Source: an uncultured bacterium (GTDB taxonomy: Bacteria > Actinomycetota > Aquicultoria > SKW223 > CALKMS01). Taken from it: DNA of 51,259 nt. The notes below the pieces were generated by a model. The model searched no databases. It was not told where the DNA came from and saw only the letters and a program-made list of their open reading frames with translations. The stretch lies in contig CALKMS010000032.1 of assembly GCA_938091145.1 (NCBI GenBank), positions 1 to 51,259 of the forward strand, read 5' to 3'. Below, in pieces: positions 23,636 to 32,419 of this stretch (positions within the stretch are counted from its first letter, which is position 1; each line of letters opens with the position of its first letter). The translations under genes and the position numbers were made by a program.

Positions 23636-25866
23636 TGAAGCGACCAGAAATCAAAGAGAAAAAAATTATTTCCCCAGAAGGAGAAGAGTTTGAAGTTGAT
23701 TACGAGACCACCTTTCGCTTTTTAAATCAAGGCGTCTCTCTGGCTTTAGGTGAAGTTAAAGAAGGTCGTTTAAGCATAAAAGAAGGAGAGTGTTTTCTCT
23801 ATACTAATCTTGAAGGCGATATTCCAATTGTAAACCGGGGAGGTTTTGGATTTTATTATCGTGATACCCGCTTTTTAAGTGCTTATGAACTTCGAGTGGC
23901 AGGGAGTCATCCCGTTTTACTTCATTCAACAGCTGAAAGAAATTATCTTGGTCATGTTGAAGGAACAAATGTCGAGATTAATTACGACGGCATTTTAATC
24001 CCTCAGCATACTATCAATATTCGACGATTAAGAGCTATAAAAAGAGTTTTGTACGAACGATTGAGATTGAAGAACTATAATTCCTTTATTGTCAAAGTTC
24101 CTCTGGAATTTGAATTTGGAGCCGATTTTGCTGATATTTTTGAAGTAAGAGGCTTAAAAAGGAAAAGAAGGGGAACTTATTTGAAGCCAAAGGTATGTCC
24201 GGGAGGGATAATTTTTGCTTACATGGGAGAGGATGAAGTGTTCCGGCAACTGAGGATTAAGTGGGGGCAAGAGCCAAAAAGTATTATTTTTACGCCCGAA
24301 ACGGTGAAGGTTTTCTTTGAAATTGAGATAGGTCCTCAAGGTCGGTTTTTGCTTGATCTTTCTTTTGAACCATCAATTGGAGGTGTTCGGAGAAAGATCA
24401 AGTCTTTTAATGAAGTAGTGGCTCATTTGAGAAGATCTTATTTGGAATGGGAGAGAAACTCGGTTCGGTTGACAACTGATAACCAGCTTTTCAATATCGT
24501 TCTGGAGAAAGCCAGCAACGATTTGCGACAGCTTTACACCCCTACTTATATGGGTGAAATTATCTATGCTGGTATTCCTTGGTTTGCTGCTCCCTTTGGC
24601 CGCGATTCACTAATCTCGGCTCTTCAGGCTTTGCCTTTTAAACCCTCTTTAGCAAAAGGAACTCTTTCCTTCTGCGCCCGCTTTCAAGGAAAAGAGTTTA
24701 ATCCTGAAAGAGATGAGGAACCTGGGAAGATTTTTCACGAAATACGACAAGGTGAATTAGCAAATTTGCGTCAGATTCCTCAAACTCCGTATTATGGTTC
24801 GGTTGACTCAACTCCTTTGTTTTTAATTTTAGCCAGCGAGTATCTTAAATGGACCGGAGACGAGAACTTCATTAAGAGCATTATGAGCAACATTTTGTTG
24901 GCTTTTGAATGGCTGGAAAAGTTTGGCGATGTGGATAAAGATGGTTTGATTGAGTATCAGTGTCGATCAAAAAAAGGTCTTTTCAATCAGGGCTGGAAGG
25001 ACTCTTGGGATGCTATTATCGAGGACGGTAAGCAACCGCAACCTCCTATTGCTTTGGTTGAAGTTCAGGGCTATGCCTATAAAGCTTATTTGAGCTGGTC
25101 GAACTGGTTTAACCGCTGGGGTGATAAGGAAAAAGCTAAGAAGTTAGAAGGTAAAGCCGAAGAAATAAGAAAAAAATTTGAAGAGTTTTTCTGGCAAGAA
25201 GAGCGTAATTTTTATGCTTTGGCTTTAGATGGCAATAAGAGGCCGATAAAAACTGTGACTTCAAATCCAGGACATTGTTTGTGGGCGGAGATTGTGTCTC
25301 AAGAAAGAGCTTTTTGGATTGCGCGAAGACTTTTATTACCTGATATGTTTTCTGGATGGGGAATCCGAACAGTTAGTAAGGCTGAAAGGGTTTATAACCC
25401 TATGGGTTATCATACGGGGACAGTTTGGCCTCATGATAACTCTCTGATAATTGCCGGTCTAAAAAAATATGGCTTCGAGGACGAAGCAGTGGTGGTAGCC
25501 AATGGCTTGTATGAGATGGTATCACGTCATCCGCAACTCCGTTTTCCCGAGCTTTTTTGTGGTTTTACTCGGCGGGGCAATAATTATCCTGTTTCCTATC
25601 CGGTTGCTTGTTTGCCTCAGGCATGGGCAGCAGGAAGTGTTTTTATGATTTTGTTTTCTCTCCTTGGTTTGGAAGCATACGCTTCCAAAAATCTTCTTGT
25701 CATCAGACCAACCTTACCTCCTTGGTTGAACTGGGTCAAGATTTCTAATTTAGGAGTGGGAGAGAATAAAGTGGACTTGATGGTGAGGCGGGAGGGAAAT
25801 TCGATAAAGGTAGAAGAGTTAGAAGTAGAGGGCAGTTTGTTTATAATAAAAGAAGTAAAGGAGTAG
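23635..25866 (+). CDS. Amylo-alpha-1,6-glucosidase-type (glycogen debranching) protein
   Basis: The 743-residue protein has an N-terminal beta-rich GDE_N_bis-like domain (about 1-290: LYTNLEGDIPIVNRGGFGFYYRDTRFLS) and a C-terminal (alpha/alpha)6 barrel (about 300-700) with the glycosidase-type segments GIPWFAAPFGRDSLISALQ, GSVDSTPLFLILASEY, QGWKDSWDAI and YHTGTVWPHDNSLI. It probably hydrolyses alpha-glucosidic linkages in glycogen or a related glucan, or trehalose-like sugars; the substrate is not fixed by sequence. The ATG at 23635 is preferred because it couples to the thrB stop; a frame extending to 23551 would overlap thrB. It has no other carbohydrate gene around it and probably rides on the threonine operon. 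Confidence 0.85.
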   Translation: MKRPEIKEKKIISPEGEEFEVDYETTFRFLNQGVSLALGEVKEGRLSIKEGECFLYTNLEGDIPIVNRGGFGFYYRDTRFLSAYELRVAGSHPVLLHSTAERNYLGHVEGTNVEINYDGILIPQHTINIRRLRAIKRVLYERLRLKNYNSFIVKVPLEFEFGADFADIFEVRGLKRKRRGTYLKPKVCPGGIIFAYMGEDEVFRQLRIKWGQEPKSIIFTPETVKVFFEIEIGPQGRFLLDLSFEPSIGGVRRKIKSFNEVVAHLRRSYLEWERNSVRLTTDNQLFNIVLEKASNDLRQLYTPTYMGEIIYAGIPWFAAPFGRDSLISALQALPFKPSLAKGTLSFCARFQGKEFNPERDEEPGKIFHEIRQGELANLRQIPQTPYYGSVDSTPLFLILASEYLKWTGDENFIKSIMSNILLAFEWLEKFGDVDKDGLIEYQCRSKKGLFNQGWKDSWDAIIEDGKQPQPPIALVEVQGYAYKAYLSWSNWFNRWGDKEKAKKLEGKAEEIRKKFEEFFWQEERNFYALALDGNKRPIKTVTSNPGHCLWAEIVSQERAFWIARRLLLPDMFSGWGIRTVSKAERVYNPMGYHTGTVWPHDNSLIIAGLKKYGFEDEAVVVANGLYEMVSRHPQLRFPELFCGFTRRGNNYPVSYPVACLPQAWAAGSVFMILFSLLGLEAYASKNLLVIRPTLPPWLNWVKISNLGVGENKVDLMVRREGNSIKVEELEVEGSLFIIKEVKE

Positions 25867-25868
25867 GA

Positions 25869-26795
25869 TTGGAAGTGGAGAAGAAAAAAAAGTGGTGGTT
25901 GATAGGGTGTTCATCCGCTTTAATCTTGTTTTTTTTGTTTTTATTTTTGCCTTTTTACTTTTTATTTGTTTTTTTTAAGAAGCCTTTTTTTTCTCGAAAG
26001 CTTTCGGCAGGCGGCTCAGTGGCTTTGATTAGAGTTGAAGGCGAAATTTCTGCTTCTCAAGATGGCCTTAGTGGGATAACACCTGAAAAAATAATTGAGC
26101 AACTCCGCTGGGCAGAAAAAGATGACAGTATTAAGGCTATCCTTTTGCGGATTAATAGTCCTGGTGGAACAGCCGCCGCTTCACAGGAAATATTTACTGA
26201 ACTTAAAAGGGCGAAAAAACCCGTGGTGGCTTCAATCGCCGATATTGGGGCGTCTGGTGCTTACTGGGTTGCTTGTGGAGCCGATAAAATTGTTGCCTCT
26301 CCTTCTTCGGCTGTTGGTAGTATTGGGGTTATAATAACCCTTCCAAACTTTAAGGGTTTACTTGATAAATTGGGAGTAAGTTACATAGTTATCACTAAAG
26401 GAAAATATAAGGACATTGGCAATCCAGCTAGGCCGTTAACGGAAGAGGAGCGAAAAGTTCTTGATGAGCAGGCTGAAGTGATCTACCGAGATTTTATTGA
26501 AAATGTGGCAGAGAGTCGTAATTTATCTTTGGAGGAGGTAGAAAAGTACGCTACCGGTCTAACTTATCTTGGCAGTCAGGCTAAGGAAATGGGGCTTGTT
26601 GACCAGCTTGGTAACTATACTGATGCCGTGAAGTTAGCGGCGAAGTTGGGGAAAATTAAAGGAGAACCAGAAGTCGAAGAGTATGAAGAACCGTTTGACT
26701 TGAGATATCTTCGGCACATTTTCAATTTAATGAAATCAGGAATTGATTTTAAGCGGTTTTTCTCAGGTTCTCACCAACCGATCTTTTTGCCTTAA
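25869..26795 (+). CDS. sppA: Signal peptide peptidase SppA
   Basis: Membrane-anchored serine protease of the S49 family that degrades leftover signal peptides. The 308 residues start with a basic segment and a strong membrane helix (about 9-37), then the single SppA core: INSPGGTAAASQEIF, catalytic Ser129 in IGASGAYWVACGA, SAVGSIGVI, and the catalytic lysine in the TKGKYKDIGNPARPLT segment (about 177-181). This is the short one-domain form typical of Gram-positives and archaea. TTG start; a GGAG site overlaps the end of the preceding gene. Confidence 0.94.
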   Translation: MEVEKKKKWWLIGCSSALILFFLFLFLPFYFLFVFFKKPFFSRKLSAGGSVALIRVEGEISASQDGLSGITPEKIIEQLRWAEKDDSIKAILLRINSPGGTAAASQEIFTELKRAKKPVVASIADIGASGAYWVACGADKIVASPSSAVGSIGVIITLPNFKGLLDKLGVSYIVITKGKYKDIGNPARPLTEEERKVLDEQAEVIYRDFIENVAESRNLSLEEVEKYATGLTYLGSQAKEMGLVDQLGNYTDAVKLAAKLGKIKGEPEVEEYEEPFDLRYLRHIFNLMKSGIDFKRFFSGSHQPIFLP

Positions 26796-26798
26796 AAC

Positions 26799-26827
26799 TT
26801 AATTGTTTTTTTACTTCGTCGTATAAT
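26799..26827 (+). promoter_or_regulatory. Candidate pdxS promoter
   Basis: A perfect TATAAT lies at 26822-26827 with a weak -35 (TTAATT, 26799-26804) 17 bases upstream. A second TATAAT is at 26842-26847, so start sites may be doubled. An AAAAC-TTAATT-GTTTT stem with Ts (26794-26812) could end sppA transcripts weakly. Confidence 0.45.
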
Positions 26828-26909
26828 TAAGGTGTTGAGATTATAATTGATAGTGTTGGAATATCATGTGTAAGTTTTGAGATAATCGGTATTTGGGAGG
26901 ATTATAAAG

Positions 26910-27791
26910 ATGGAAAAAGGGAGTTACCGTTTAAAGACAGGTTTGGCTGAAATGCTCAAAGGCGGTGTGATAATGGATGTTACCAATGCTGAACAAGCAA
27001 AGATAGCTGAAGACGCTGGTGCGGTGTCCGTCATGGCTTTGGAAAGGGTGCCGGCTGATATTCGAGCGGCGGGCGGTGTGGCAAGAATGGCTGATCCAGC
27101 GATCATCGAAGAGATTATGGGTGCTGTTTCTATCCCGGTGATGGCGAAAGTTCGGATTGGTCATTTTGTTGAGGCGCAAATTTTAGAAGCTATAGGTGTT
27201 GACTTTATAGACGAGAGCGAAGTGTTAACCCCAGCTGACGAAGAGCATCATATTGATAAGCACAAATTTAGTGTCCCTTTTGTTTGTGGCTGCCGTAATT
27301 TGGGTGAAGCTTTAAGAAGAATAGGTGAGGGTGCAGCAATGATAAGGACAAAAGGCGAAGCCGGTACTGGAAATGTGGTTGAAGCGGTCAGGCATATGAG
27401 GGCAGTAATGGGGGAAATCCGACGAATCACTTCTCTATCTGATGAGGAAATAATGAAAGTGGCTAAAGAGCTGCAGGCGCCATATGAGTTAGTAAAAAAG
27501 GTTAAAGAGCTTGGCCGGTTGCCAGTGGTTAATTTTGCGGCAGGCGGGATTGCAACTCCAGCTGATGCTGCATTAATGATGCAGCTTGGTGCTGATGGCG
27601 TTTTTGTTGGATCAGGAATTTTTAAGTCGGAGAACCCTCCCCTTTACGCTAAAGCAATTGTTGAGGCTGTTGCTCACTATGATGACCCTGATGTTCTAGC
27701 TCGAGTGTCTCGAAGACTTGGTCAGCCAATGAAGGGCTTAGATGTCAAAGTTCTGTCTCAAGAAGAACTTTTACAGGTGCGAGGTTGGTAA
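26910..27791 (+). CDS. pdxS: Pyridoxal 5'-phosphate synthase lyase subunit PdxS
   Basis: Condenses ribose 5-phosphate, glyceraldehyde 3-phosphate and ammonia to PLP; it forms a dodecamer with PdxT. The 293 residues carry Asp23 (VIMDVTNAEQA), the lysine that binds the sugar in PVMAKVRIGHF (Lys80), the second lysine in RTKGEAGTGN (Lys148), and the phosphate-binding glycines in NFAAGGIATPADAALMM and GSGIF. The ATG follows a GGGAGG site. The pdxS-pdxT-yebC-ruvCAB order is typical of Actinomycetota. Confidence 0.98.
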   Translation: MEKGSYRLKTGLAEMLKGGVIMDVTNAEQAKIAEDAGAVSVMALERVPADIRAAGGVARMADPAIIEEIMGAVSIPVMAKVRIGHFVEAQILEAIGVDFIDESEVLTPADEEHHIDKHKFSVPFVCGCRNLGEALRRIGEGAAMIRTKGEAGTGNVVEAVRHMRAVMGEIRRITSLSDEEIMKVAKELQAPYELVKKVKELGRLPVVNFAAGGIATPADAALMMQLGADGVFVGSGIFKSENPPLYAKAIVEAVAHYDDPDVLARVSRRLGQPMKGLDVKVLSQEELLQVRGW

Positions 27792-28369
27792 TGAGAATTG
27801 GCGTTCTAGCATTTCAAGGTGATGTTCGAGAGCATATACAGGCAATAGAAAAAGCTGGTGGGAAAGCTATGCCTGTTAAACGGGCGGTTGAGATAAGTAA
27901 ATTAGATGGCTTGATCATTCCGGGGGGCGAAAGCACTACAATCGCTAGATTCATTAAGGAAGAAGGCTTGACTGAACCTATAAGAGCTCAAGTGAGCAGT
28001 GGCATGCCCATCTATGGAACTTGCGCGGGTCTAATTATTTTAGCCCGCCGAGTGGAAAATAACGCTGTGTTTTCACTGAAAATACTTGATGTTGAGGTAA
28101 AAAGGAACGCCTACGGTCGCCAAAGGGAAAGTTTCGAAGACGAAATCGAAGTCGAAGGATTTGAAACTCCTTATCGCGGAGTTTTCATTAGGGCTCCATT
28201 GATAAGCAAGGTTGGGCCTCAAGTTAAAGTTTTGGCTCGCTATCAAGGTAAGCCTGTTTTGGTTTTAGAAAAGAATGTTCTGGCAAGCACTTTTCATCCC
28301 GAACTAACATCGGATGACCGTATCCATCGACTTTTTTTGAGTTTAATTGACGGGAGCAAAAAAAGCTAA
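27791..28369 (+). CDS. pdxT: Glutaminase subunit PdxT of PLP synthase
   Basis: Supplies ammonia from glutamine to PdxS. The 192-residue class I glutamine amidotransferase has PGGESTT, the nucleophile Cys78 in GTCAGLI, and the His/Glu pair in STFHPEL near the C-terminus. The ATG at 27791 shares a base with the pdxS stop (TAATG) and gives the usual family N-terminus RIGVLAFQGDVREH; a TTG six bases upstream is less likely. The end overlaps yebC by 1 base. Confidence 0.97.
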   Translation: MRIGVLAFQGDVREHIQAIEKAGGKAMPVKRAVEISKLDGLIIPGGESTTIARFIKEEGLTEPIRAQVSSGMPIYGTCAGLIILARRVENNAVFSLKILDVEVKRNAYGRQRESFEDEIEVEGFETPYRGVFIRAPLISKVGPQVKVLARYQGKPVLVLEKNVLASTFHPELTSDDRIHRLFLSLIDGSKKS

Positions 28370-29121
28370 TGTCTGGACATTCTAAGTGGGCTCAAATTAA
28401 GAGAAAGAAGTCGAAAGAAGACGCTAAAAGAGGTCAGCTTTTTTCTAAGCTAATCAGGGCAATAATGATGGCAGCAAAAAAAAATCCGAATCCTGATACC
28501 AATCCCCAGTTAGCTCAGGCTATAGATCGAGCCCGTTCTTTTCATGTTCCTCATGAAAATATTGAAAGGGCAATAAAAAGAGCAGCGGGCGAAGGCGAGA
28601 GTGTTAATTATGAACATGTTTTTTATGAAGGGTATGGACCTGGTGGGGTAGCTTATTTAGTGGAAGTAATGACCGATAATCGAAATCGCACTGCTGCCGA
28701 AATTCGAAATATTTTTTCTTCAGCGGGTGGAAGCTTAGCGGAAAGTGGCAGTGTGAGCTGGTTATTCGAGCGCAAAGGCGTTATTGTGGTGAGTGTTAAC
28801 TCGGCTGAGGAAGAAGAAAGTTTGTTAGAGATAGCATTAGAAGAAGAGGCTGAGGACGTTATAACTCGGGAAAACGAGGTGGAAATAATCACTACTTTTG
28901 AGAACTTTCGCCGCGTTAAAGAGGCAATAGCTGAAAAAAATTTTTCCATTGTTTCAGCCGAGATTACTATGGTTCCTCAACGGACAGTTCGAGTGGAAGG
29001 CAATGAAGCCCAAAAAGTTTTGAATCTTTTGGACGCCTTAGAGGAGCACGATGATGTTCAGGAAGTTTATTCCAATTTCGACATTCCCGAGCGCCTACTC
29101 GAGGAATTAGCTGCTTCATAA
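28369..29121 (+). CDS. yebC: YebC/PmpR family protein (TACO1-like)
   Basis: Cytoplasmic protein of 250 residues from the YebC family, studied as a DNA-binding transcription regulator and more recently as a factor that relieves ribosome stalling on proline-rich sequences. Landmarks are the N-terminus SGHSKWAQIKRKKSKEDAKR, RARSFHVPHENIERAIKRA, EGYGPGGVAYLVE and the NRTAAEIRNIF segment. It begins in the pdxT stop (TAATG) and touches ruvC with no gap. Confidence 0.97.
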   Translation: MSGHSKWAQIKRKKSKEDAKRGQLFSKLIRAIMMAAKKNPNPDTNPQLAQAIDRARSFHVPHENIERAIKRAAGEGESVNYEHVFYEGYGPGGVAYLVEVMTDNRNRTAAEIRNIFSSAGGSLAESGSVSWLFERKGVIVVSVNSAEEEESLLEIALEEEAEDVITRENEVEIITTFENFRRVKEAIAEKNFSIVSAEITMVPQRTVRVEGNEAQKVLNLLDALEEHDDVQEVYSNFDIPERLLEELAAS

Positions 29122-29631
29122 ATGATTATTTTTGGAGTTGACCCGGGGACAGCAACTACCGGGTACGGAATTGTTGAAGTAAGCGGGGATAGGTTAGTTA
29201 GTGTCAGTTACGGTTGTATTAGAACCTCACCTGAACTCAATCATCAATTTAGACTTCTGAAAATTTATCGGAAACTTATTGACTTGATTGATCTTTATAA
29301 ACCGGATGATATAGCTGTGGAGAAAGTTTTTTTCAATTTAAACTCTAAAACGGCAATGCTGGTAGGAGAAGCTCGAGGTGTGGTAATGTTAGCAGCTGCG
29401 ACTTGCGGTTTGCGTGTTTTTGAGTACACACCTTTACAGATAAAAATGTCTTTGGTGGGTTTTGGACGAGCTGACAAAAAACAGGTTCAGGCAATGGTCA
29501 AAGAGGTTTTAAACCTTGACCAAATACCTTTTCCTGATGACGCAGCTGATGCTTTGGCGGCGGCCGTTTGTCATGCTCATTCGCTAAAATTTATAGAAAA
29601 GGTGGAGAACTCTGATGATTTCGTATCTTGA
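29122..29631 (+). CDS. ruvC: Holliday junction resolvase RuvC
   Basis: Nuclease that cuts Holliday junctions made by RuvAB. The 169 residues show the metal-binding acids Asp7 in FGVDPGTATTGYG, Glu67 in VEKVFFNLN, and the C-terminal pair in DDAADALAAAVCHAH. The ATG starts directly after the yebC stop and the gene overlaps ruvA by 17 bases. Confidence 0.97.
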   Translation: MIIFGVDPGTATTGYGIVEVSGDRLVSVSYGCIRTSPELNHQFRLLKIYRKLIDLIDLYKPDDIAVEKVFFNLNSKTAMLVGEARGVVMLAAATCGLRVFEYTPLQIKMSLVGFGRADKKQVQAMVKEVLNLDQIPFPDDAADALAAAVCHAHSLKFIEKVENSDDFVS

Positions 29632-30217
29632 GGGTGAAGTTATAAGAGTTTTACCTGAATCAGCTGTTTTCTTGGTCGGTGGAGTTGGGTATCAGGTTTA
29701 CCTACCTCAAAAAGAACTAAATTCTTTAAAAGAGGGGGAAAGAAAAGCCATCCATACTTTTTTGCATTTAAAACCTAATGGGATTGAACTTTATGGATTC
29801 TTGGAGGCGGAAGAAAAGGAACTATTTAAAGAACTAATTTCTTTATCTCAGGTTGGCCCTAAAACGGCTCTAGCCATTTTGTCAGCTTTTTCTTTAGCTG
29901 AGTTAGAGTCGATAGTAGCAAAAGGAGATGCTTTAGCATTGGCTCGCGTTCCGGGTTTGGGTCCGAAGACGGCCCGAAAGCTTTTGGGTGACTTGAAGGA
30001 GAAGTTCGCGAGTTTTAAAGGTTGGGCATTGACAGGGGAAAAGAATTTCGAAGGAGAGAAAAAACTTTTAGTAATTGAGGCTCTCACAAGTTTGGGCTAT
30101 CCGATTTCTCAAGCTCGCGAAATAGTTAGAAACCTTGAAGTTGATTTTCAAACTGAGCCAGTTGAAGAAATTGTTCGTTTAGCCTTAAATAAAATGGCTA
30201 TGGGGGCAAACAGTTGA
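29615..30217 (+). CDS. ruvA: Holliday junction branch-migration protein RuvA
   Basis: Tetrameric DNA-binding subunit that loads RuvB onto junctions. The 200 residues contain the OB domain with YLEGEVIRVLPESAVFLVGGVGYQV, two helix-hairpin-helix motifs (SQVGPKTALAIL and VPGLGPKTARKLL), and domain III at the C-terminus (EALTSLGYPISQAREIV) that contacts RuvB. It overlaps ruvB by 4 bases. Confidence 0.97.
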   Translation: MISYLEGEVIRVLPESAVFLVGGVGYQVYLPQKELNSLKEGERKAIHTFLHLKPNGIELYGFLEAEEKELFKELISLSQVGPKTALAILSAFSLAELESIVAKGDALALARVPGLGPKTARKLLGDLKEKFASFKGWALTGEKNFEGEKKLLVIEALTSLGYPISQAREIVRNLEVDFQTEPVEEIVRLALNKMAMGANS

Positions 30218-31224
30218 CTGACAAGATCTTGCTTTCTTCTTTTCCTTTTGATGAGGACAAAGAAGTTGAAGTTAGTTTGCGCCCTCGCTATTTAAGGGAG
30301 TTTATTGGGCAAAAGAAAATAAAGGAAACACTTTCTATTATTCTCGAGGCTGCTCGCGGCAGATCTGAATGTCTTGACCATCTTCTTTTCTGCGGCCCGC
30401 CGGGCTTGGGGAAAACTACAATGGCTACAATTATTGCTAATGAGTTAAATGCTAGAGTTAAGATTACCTCGGGACCGGCTTTGGAGAGAGCAGGCGACTT
30501 GGCAGCAATTTTGACTTCTTTAGAGGAAGGTGACATTCTTTTTATTGATGAAATTCACCGACTTTCTCGTACGGTAGAGGAAATACTCTACCCTGCTCTT
30601 GAAGATTACAAGCTTGATATTATTATTGGCCGGGGACCATCAGCTCGGACTCTGCGTCTCTACCTTTCACCTTTTACTTTAATTGGCGCAACGACCCGAC
30701 CGGGACTCTTAACAGCACCATTGAGGGATAGGTTTGGTCAGACAATTAGATTTGATTTTTATTCTTCTGAGGAACTTAAGGAAGTCGTTCTTCGTTCAGC
30801 CCAGATTTTGAAAATTCCTGTCACCGAGGGCGGTGCCCTAGAAATTGCCCGGCGCTCTCGAGGCACGCCAAGGGTGGCCAACCGGCTTTTGAGAAGAGTT
30901 AGAGATTATGCGCAGGTGAAAAAGGGCGGCTTGGTTGACGAGCAAGTGGCCAGTGAGGCGTTGGATTTTTATGAAGTTGATGAGAAAGGCTTGGATGCTC
31001 TTGATCGCAAGATTCTTTTAACCTTAATTGAGAAATTTCATTGCAAGCCAGTTGGCTTAAACACCTTAGCGGTTTCGGTCGGCGAAGACCCACAGACCAT
31101 TGAAGACGTTTACGAACCTTATCTTTTGCAGCTGGGATTGGTTCATAGGACTCCTCGAGGGCGAGTTCCGACTGAGCTTGCATTTGAACATTTGGGGCTA
31201 AAGAAAAAAGGGACTCTTTTTTGA
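30214..31224 (+). CDS. ruvB: Holliday junction helicase motor RuvB
   Basis: AAA+ motor that drives branch migration. The 336 residues have LRPRYLREFIGQ, Walker A GPPGLGKT (61-68), Walker B ILFIDEIHRL, the sensor-1 region LIGATTRPGLL, the arginine-finger stretch PLRDRFG, and the winged-helix domain ending in RTPRGRVPTELAFEHLG. The start is TTG in the ruvA stop (TTGA). It is the last gene of the pdx-ruv operon. Confidence 0.98.
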   Translation: MTDKILLSSFPFDEDKEVEVSLRPRYLREFIGQKKIKETLSIILEAARGRSECLDHLLFCGPPGLGKTTMATIIANELNARVKITSGPALERAGDLAAILTSLEEGDILFIDEIHRLSRTVEEILYPALEDYKLDIIIGRGPSARTLRLYLSPFTLIGATTRPGLLTAPLRDRFGQTIRFDFYSSEELKEVVLRSAQILKIPVTEGGALEIARRSRGTPRVANRLLRRVRDYAQVKKGGLVDEQVASEALDFYEVDEKGLDALDRKILLTLIEKFHCKPVGLNTLAVSVGEDPQTIEDVYEPYLLQLGLVHRTPRGRVPTELAFEHLGLKKKGTLF

Positions 31225-31249
31225 ATTGAGAGCAAAACTTGATTAAAAT
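31221..31249 (+). promoter_or_regulatory. Leaderless-type promoter of the EamA-like gene
   Basis: TTGAAT (31221-31226), a 17-base spacer, TAAAAT (31244-31249), then 6 bases to the GTG at 31256. The predicted transcript starts at the start codon, and no Shine-Dalgarno exists upstream. Confidence 0.5.
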
Positions 31250-31255
31250 TATCCT

Positions 31256-31627
31256 GTGAATAAGTCGATTGGTTTAATTTTAATTGCGGTGATTTTTTCG
31301 GTAAGTGGTCAGCTTCTGTTGAAAGCGGGAGCCAATAGAATGGGAAGAGTTGAAACCTCAGCGCTTAAAAATCCATTGCAGGTGGCTTTTTCTTTTCTTA
31401 AGTCGCCCTTGATTCTAGGAGGGCTTTTGCTTTTTGTCATCAGTGCTTTTTTATGGATTATTGCTTTGACACGTGTTGATTTGAGTTTTGCCTATCCATT
31501 GATTGGGACTAGCTATATCCTAATTCTTTTGTTTTCCAGGATTTTTTTTGGTGAAGACGTTAATGTCTTTCGATGGGTTGGAGCCTTGCTAGTTGCTTTG
31601 GGAGTGGCTTTGATTAGCCGGGGGTAG
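31256..31627 (+). CDS. Small four-helix EamA/SMR-like membrane protein
   Basis: 123-residue integral membrane protein with four predicted helices (about 5-24, 47-69, 76-93, 100-121). SGQLLLKAGANRMG in helix 1 and the ending FRWVGALLVALGVALISRG resemble small EamA-type transporters such as ArnE/ArnF and SMR proteins, which work as dimers. The substrate is unknown; the conserved SMR glutamate of helix 1 is absent, so proton-coupled drug export of the EmrE type is not supported. It starts at a GTG with no ribosome binding site, right at the predicted transcription start, and is followed 2 bases later by queH. Confidence 0.8.
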   Translation: MNKSIGLILIAVIFSVSGQLLLKAGANRMGRVETSALKNPLQVAFSFLKSPLILGGLLLFVISAFLWIIALTRVDLSFAYPLIGTSYILILLFSRIFFGEDVNVFRWVGALLVALGVALISRG

Positions 31628-31629
31628 TT

Positions 31630-32187
31630 GTGAGTTTGGTTTTGCATGTTTGTTGTTCTCCTTGTGCAATCTATCCTGTTACTTTATTGAGGAAGGACGA
31701 GCCAGACTTGCTGCTTTATTATTTTAATCCAAATATTCACCCTTATCAGGAGTATCAGAAAAGACTAGAAAGTTTTCGGCAGTTATCAGCTGAGTTAGGT
31801 TTGAGCAGTAAAATTGGCGATTATCGGCCAGAAATTTATTTTCAGTCAATTGGGTTGGCGACGGAAAAACCTGTTAGATGTCGCTCTTGCTATTCGTTGA
31901 GGCTTAGGGAAACTGCTCGTTTGGCTAAAAGTCTTGGTATATACCGAATGACTACAACTTTGTTGGTCAGCCCTTATCAGGAACATGAGCTTGTTCGTGA
32001 AGAAGGGGAAAAAGCGGCTCGGGATTTTGGGGTTGAGTTTGTTTATTTTGATTTTCGTTCTGGTTATTATCAGGGGCTAAATGAAGCCAGGGAGAAGGGA
32101 TTTTATCGGCAGTGGTATTGCGGATGTTTGTTTAGCGAGATGGAGCGCGTGAAAGAGAAAGAGGTGAAGAAAAGTGCGCGAGCTTGA
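31630..32187 (+). CDS. queH: Epoxyqueuosine reductase QueH
   Basis: Last step of queuosine synthesis in tRNA, the alternative to QueG. The 185 residues show QueH features: HVCCSPC near the N-terminus (Cys8, Cys9, Cys12), RCRSCYSLRL in the middle, TTLLVSPYQ, and YCGCLFSE near the C-terminus, the cysteines expected to hold the iron-sulfur cluster and metals. queA two genes downstream performs the previous step, which supports the call. GTG start, overlapping the next gene by 14 bases. Confidence 0.92.
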   Translation: MSLVLHVCCSPCAIYPVTLLRKDEPDLLLYYFNPNIHPYQEYQKRLESFRQLSAELGLSSKIGDYRPEIYFQSIGLATEKPVRCRSCYSLRLRETARLAKSLGIYRMTTTLLVSPYQEHELVREEGEKAARDFGVEFVYFDFRSGYYQGLNEAREKGFYRQWYCGCLFSEMERVKEKEVKKSARA

Positions 32188-32419
32188 TTTTTTCGGAAAG
32201 ATGCTCCTTTTAATGGGATTGCTGATGGCAATAACCGGTTTGCTTCTAATATTTCTTTCTCGAGTTTTTAAAAGTGGGGGATTTGGACTTTTGCCAGGAG
32301 ATATTTTAATTAAGCGAGGGAATTTCACTTTCTTTTTTCCTATAGCAACTGGCTTGATTTTAAGCCTTATTTTGACTTTGATTTTAAATCTTTTGTTCTG
32401 GTTTTTAAACCGGAAATGA
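32174..32419 (+). CDS. DUF2905 family membrane protein
   Basis: Small protein (81 residues) with two membrane helices (about 8-30 and 50-76) joined by GGFGLLPGDILIKRGNFTFFFP, which is the DUF2905 signature. Its function is unknown; it often sits next to queA or ruvB, as here. The GTG start is inside queH and the stop overlaps the queA ATG (ATGA). Confidence 0.88.
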   Translation: MRELDFFGKMLLLMGLLMAITGLLLIFLSRVFKSGGFGLLPGDILIKRGNFTFFFPIATGLILSLILTLILNLLFWFLNRK

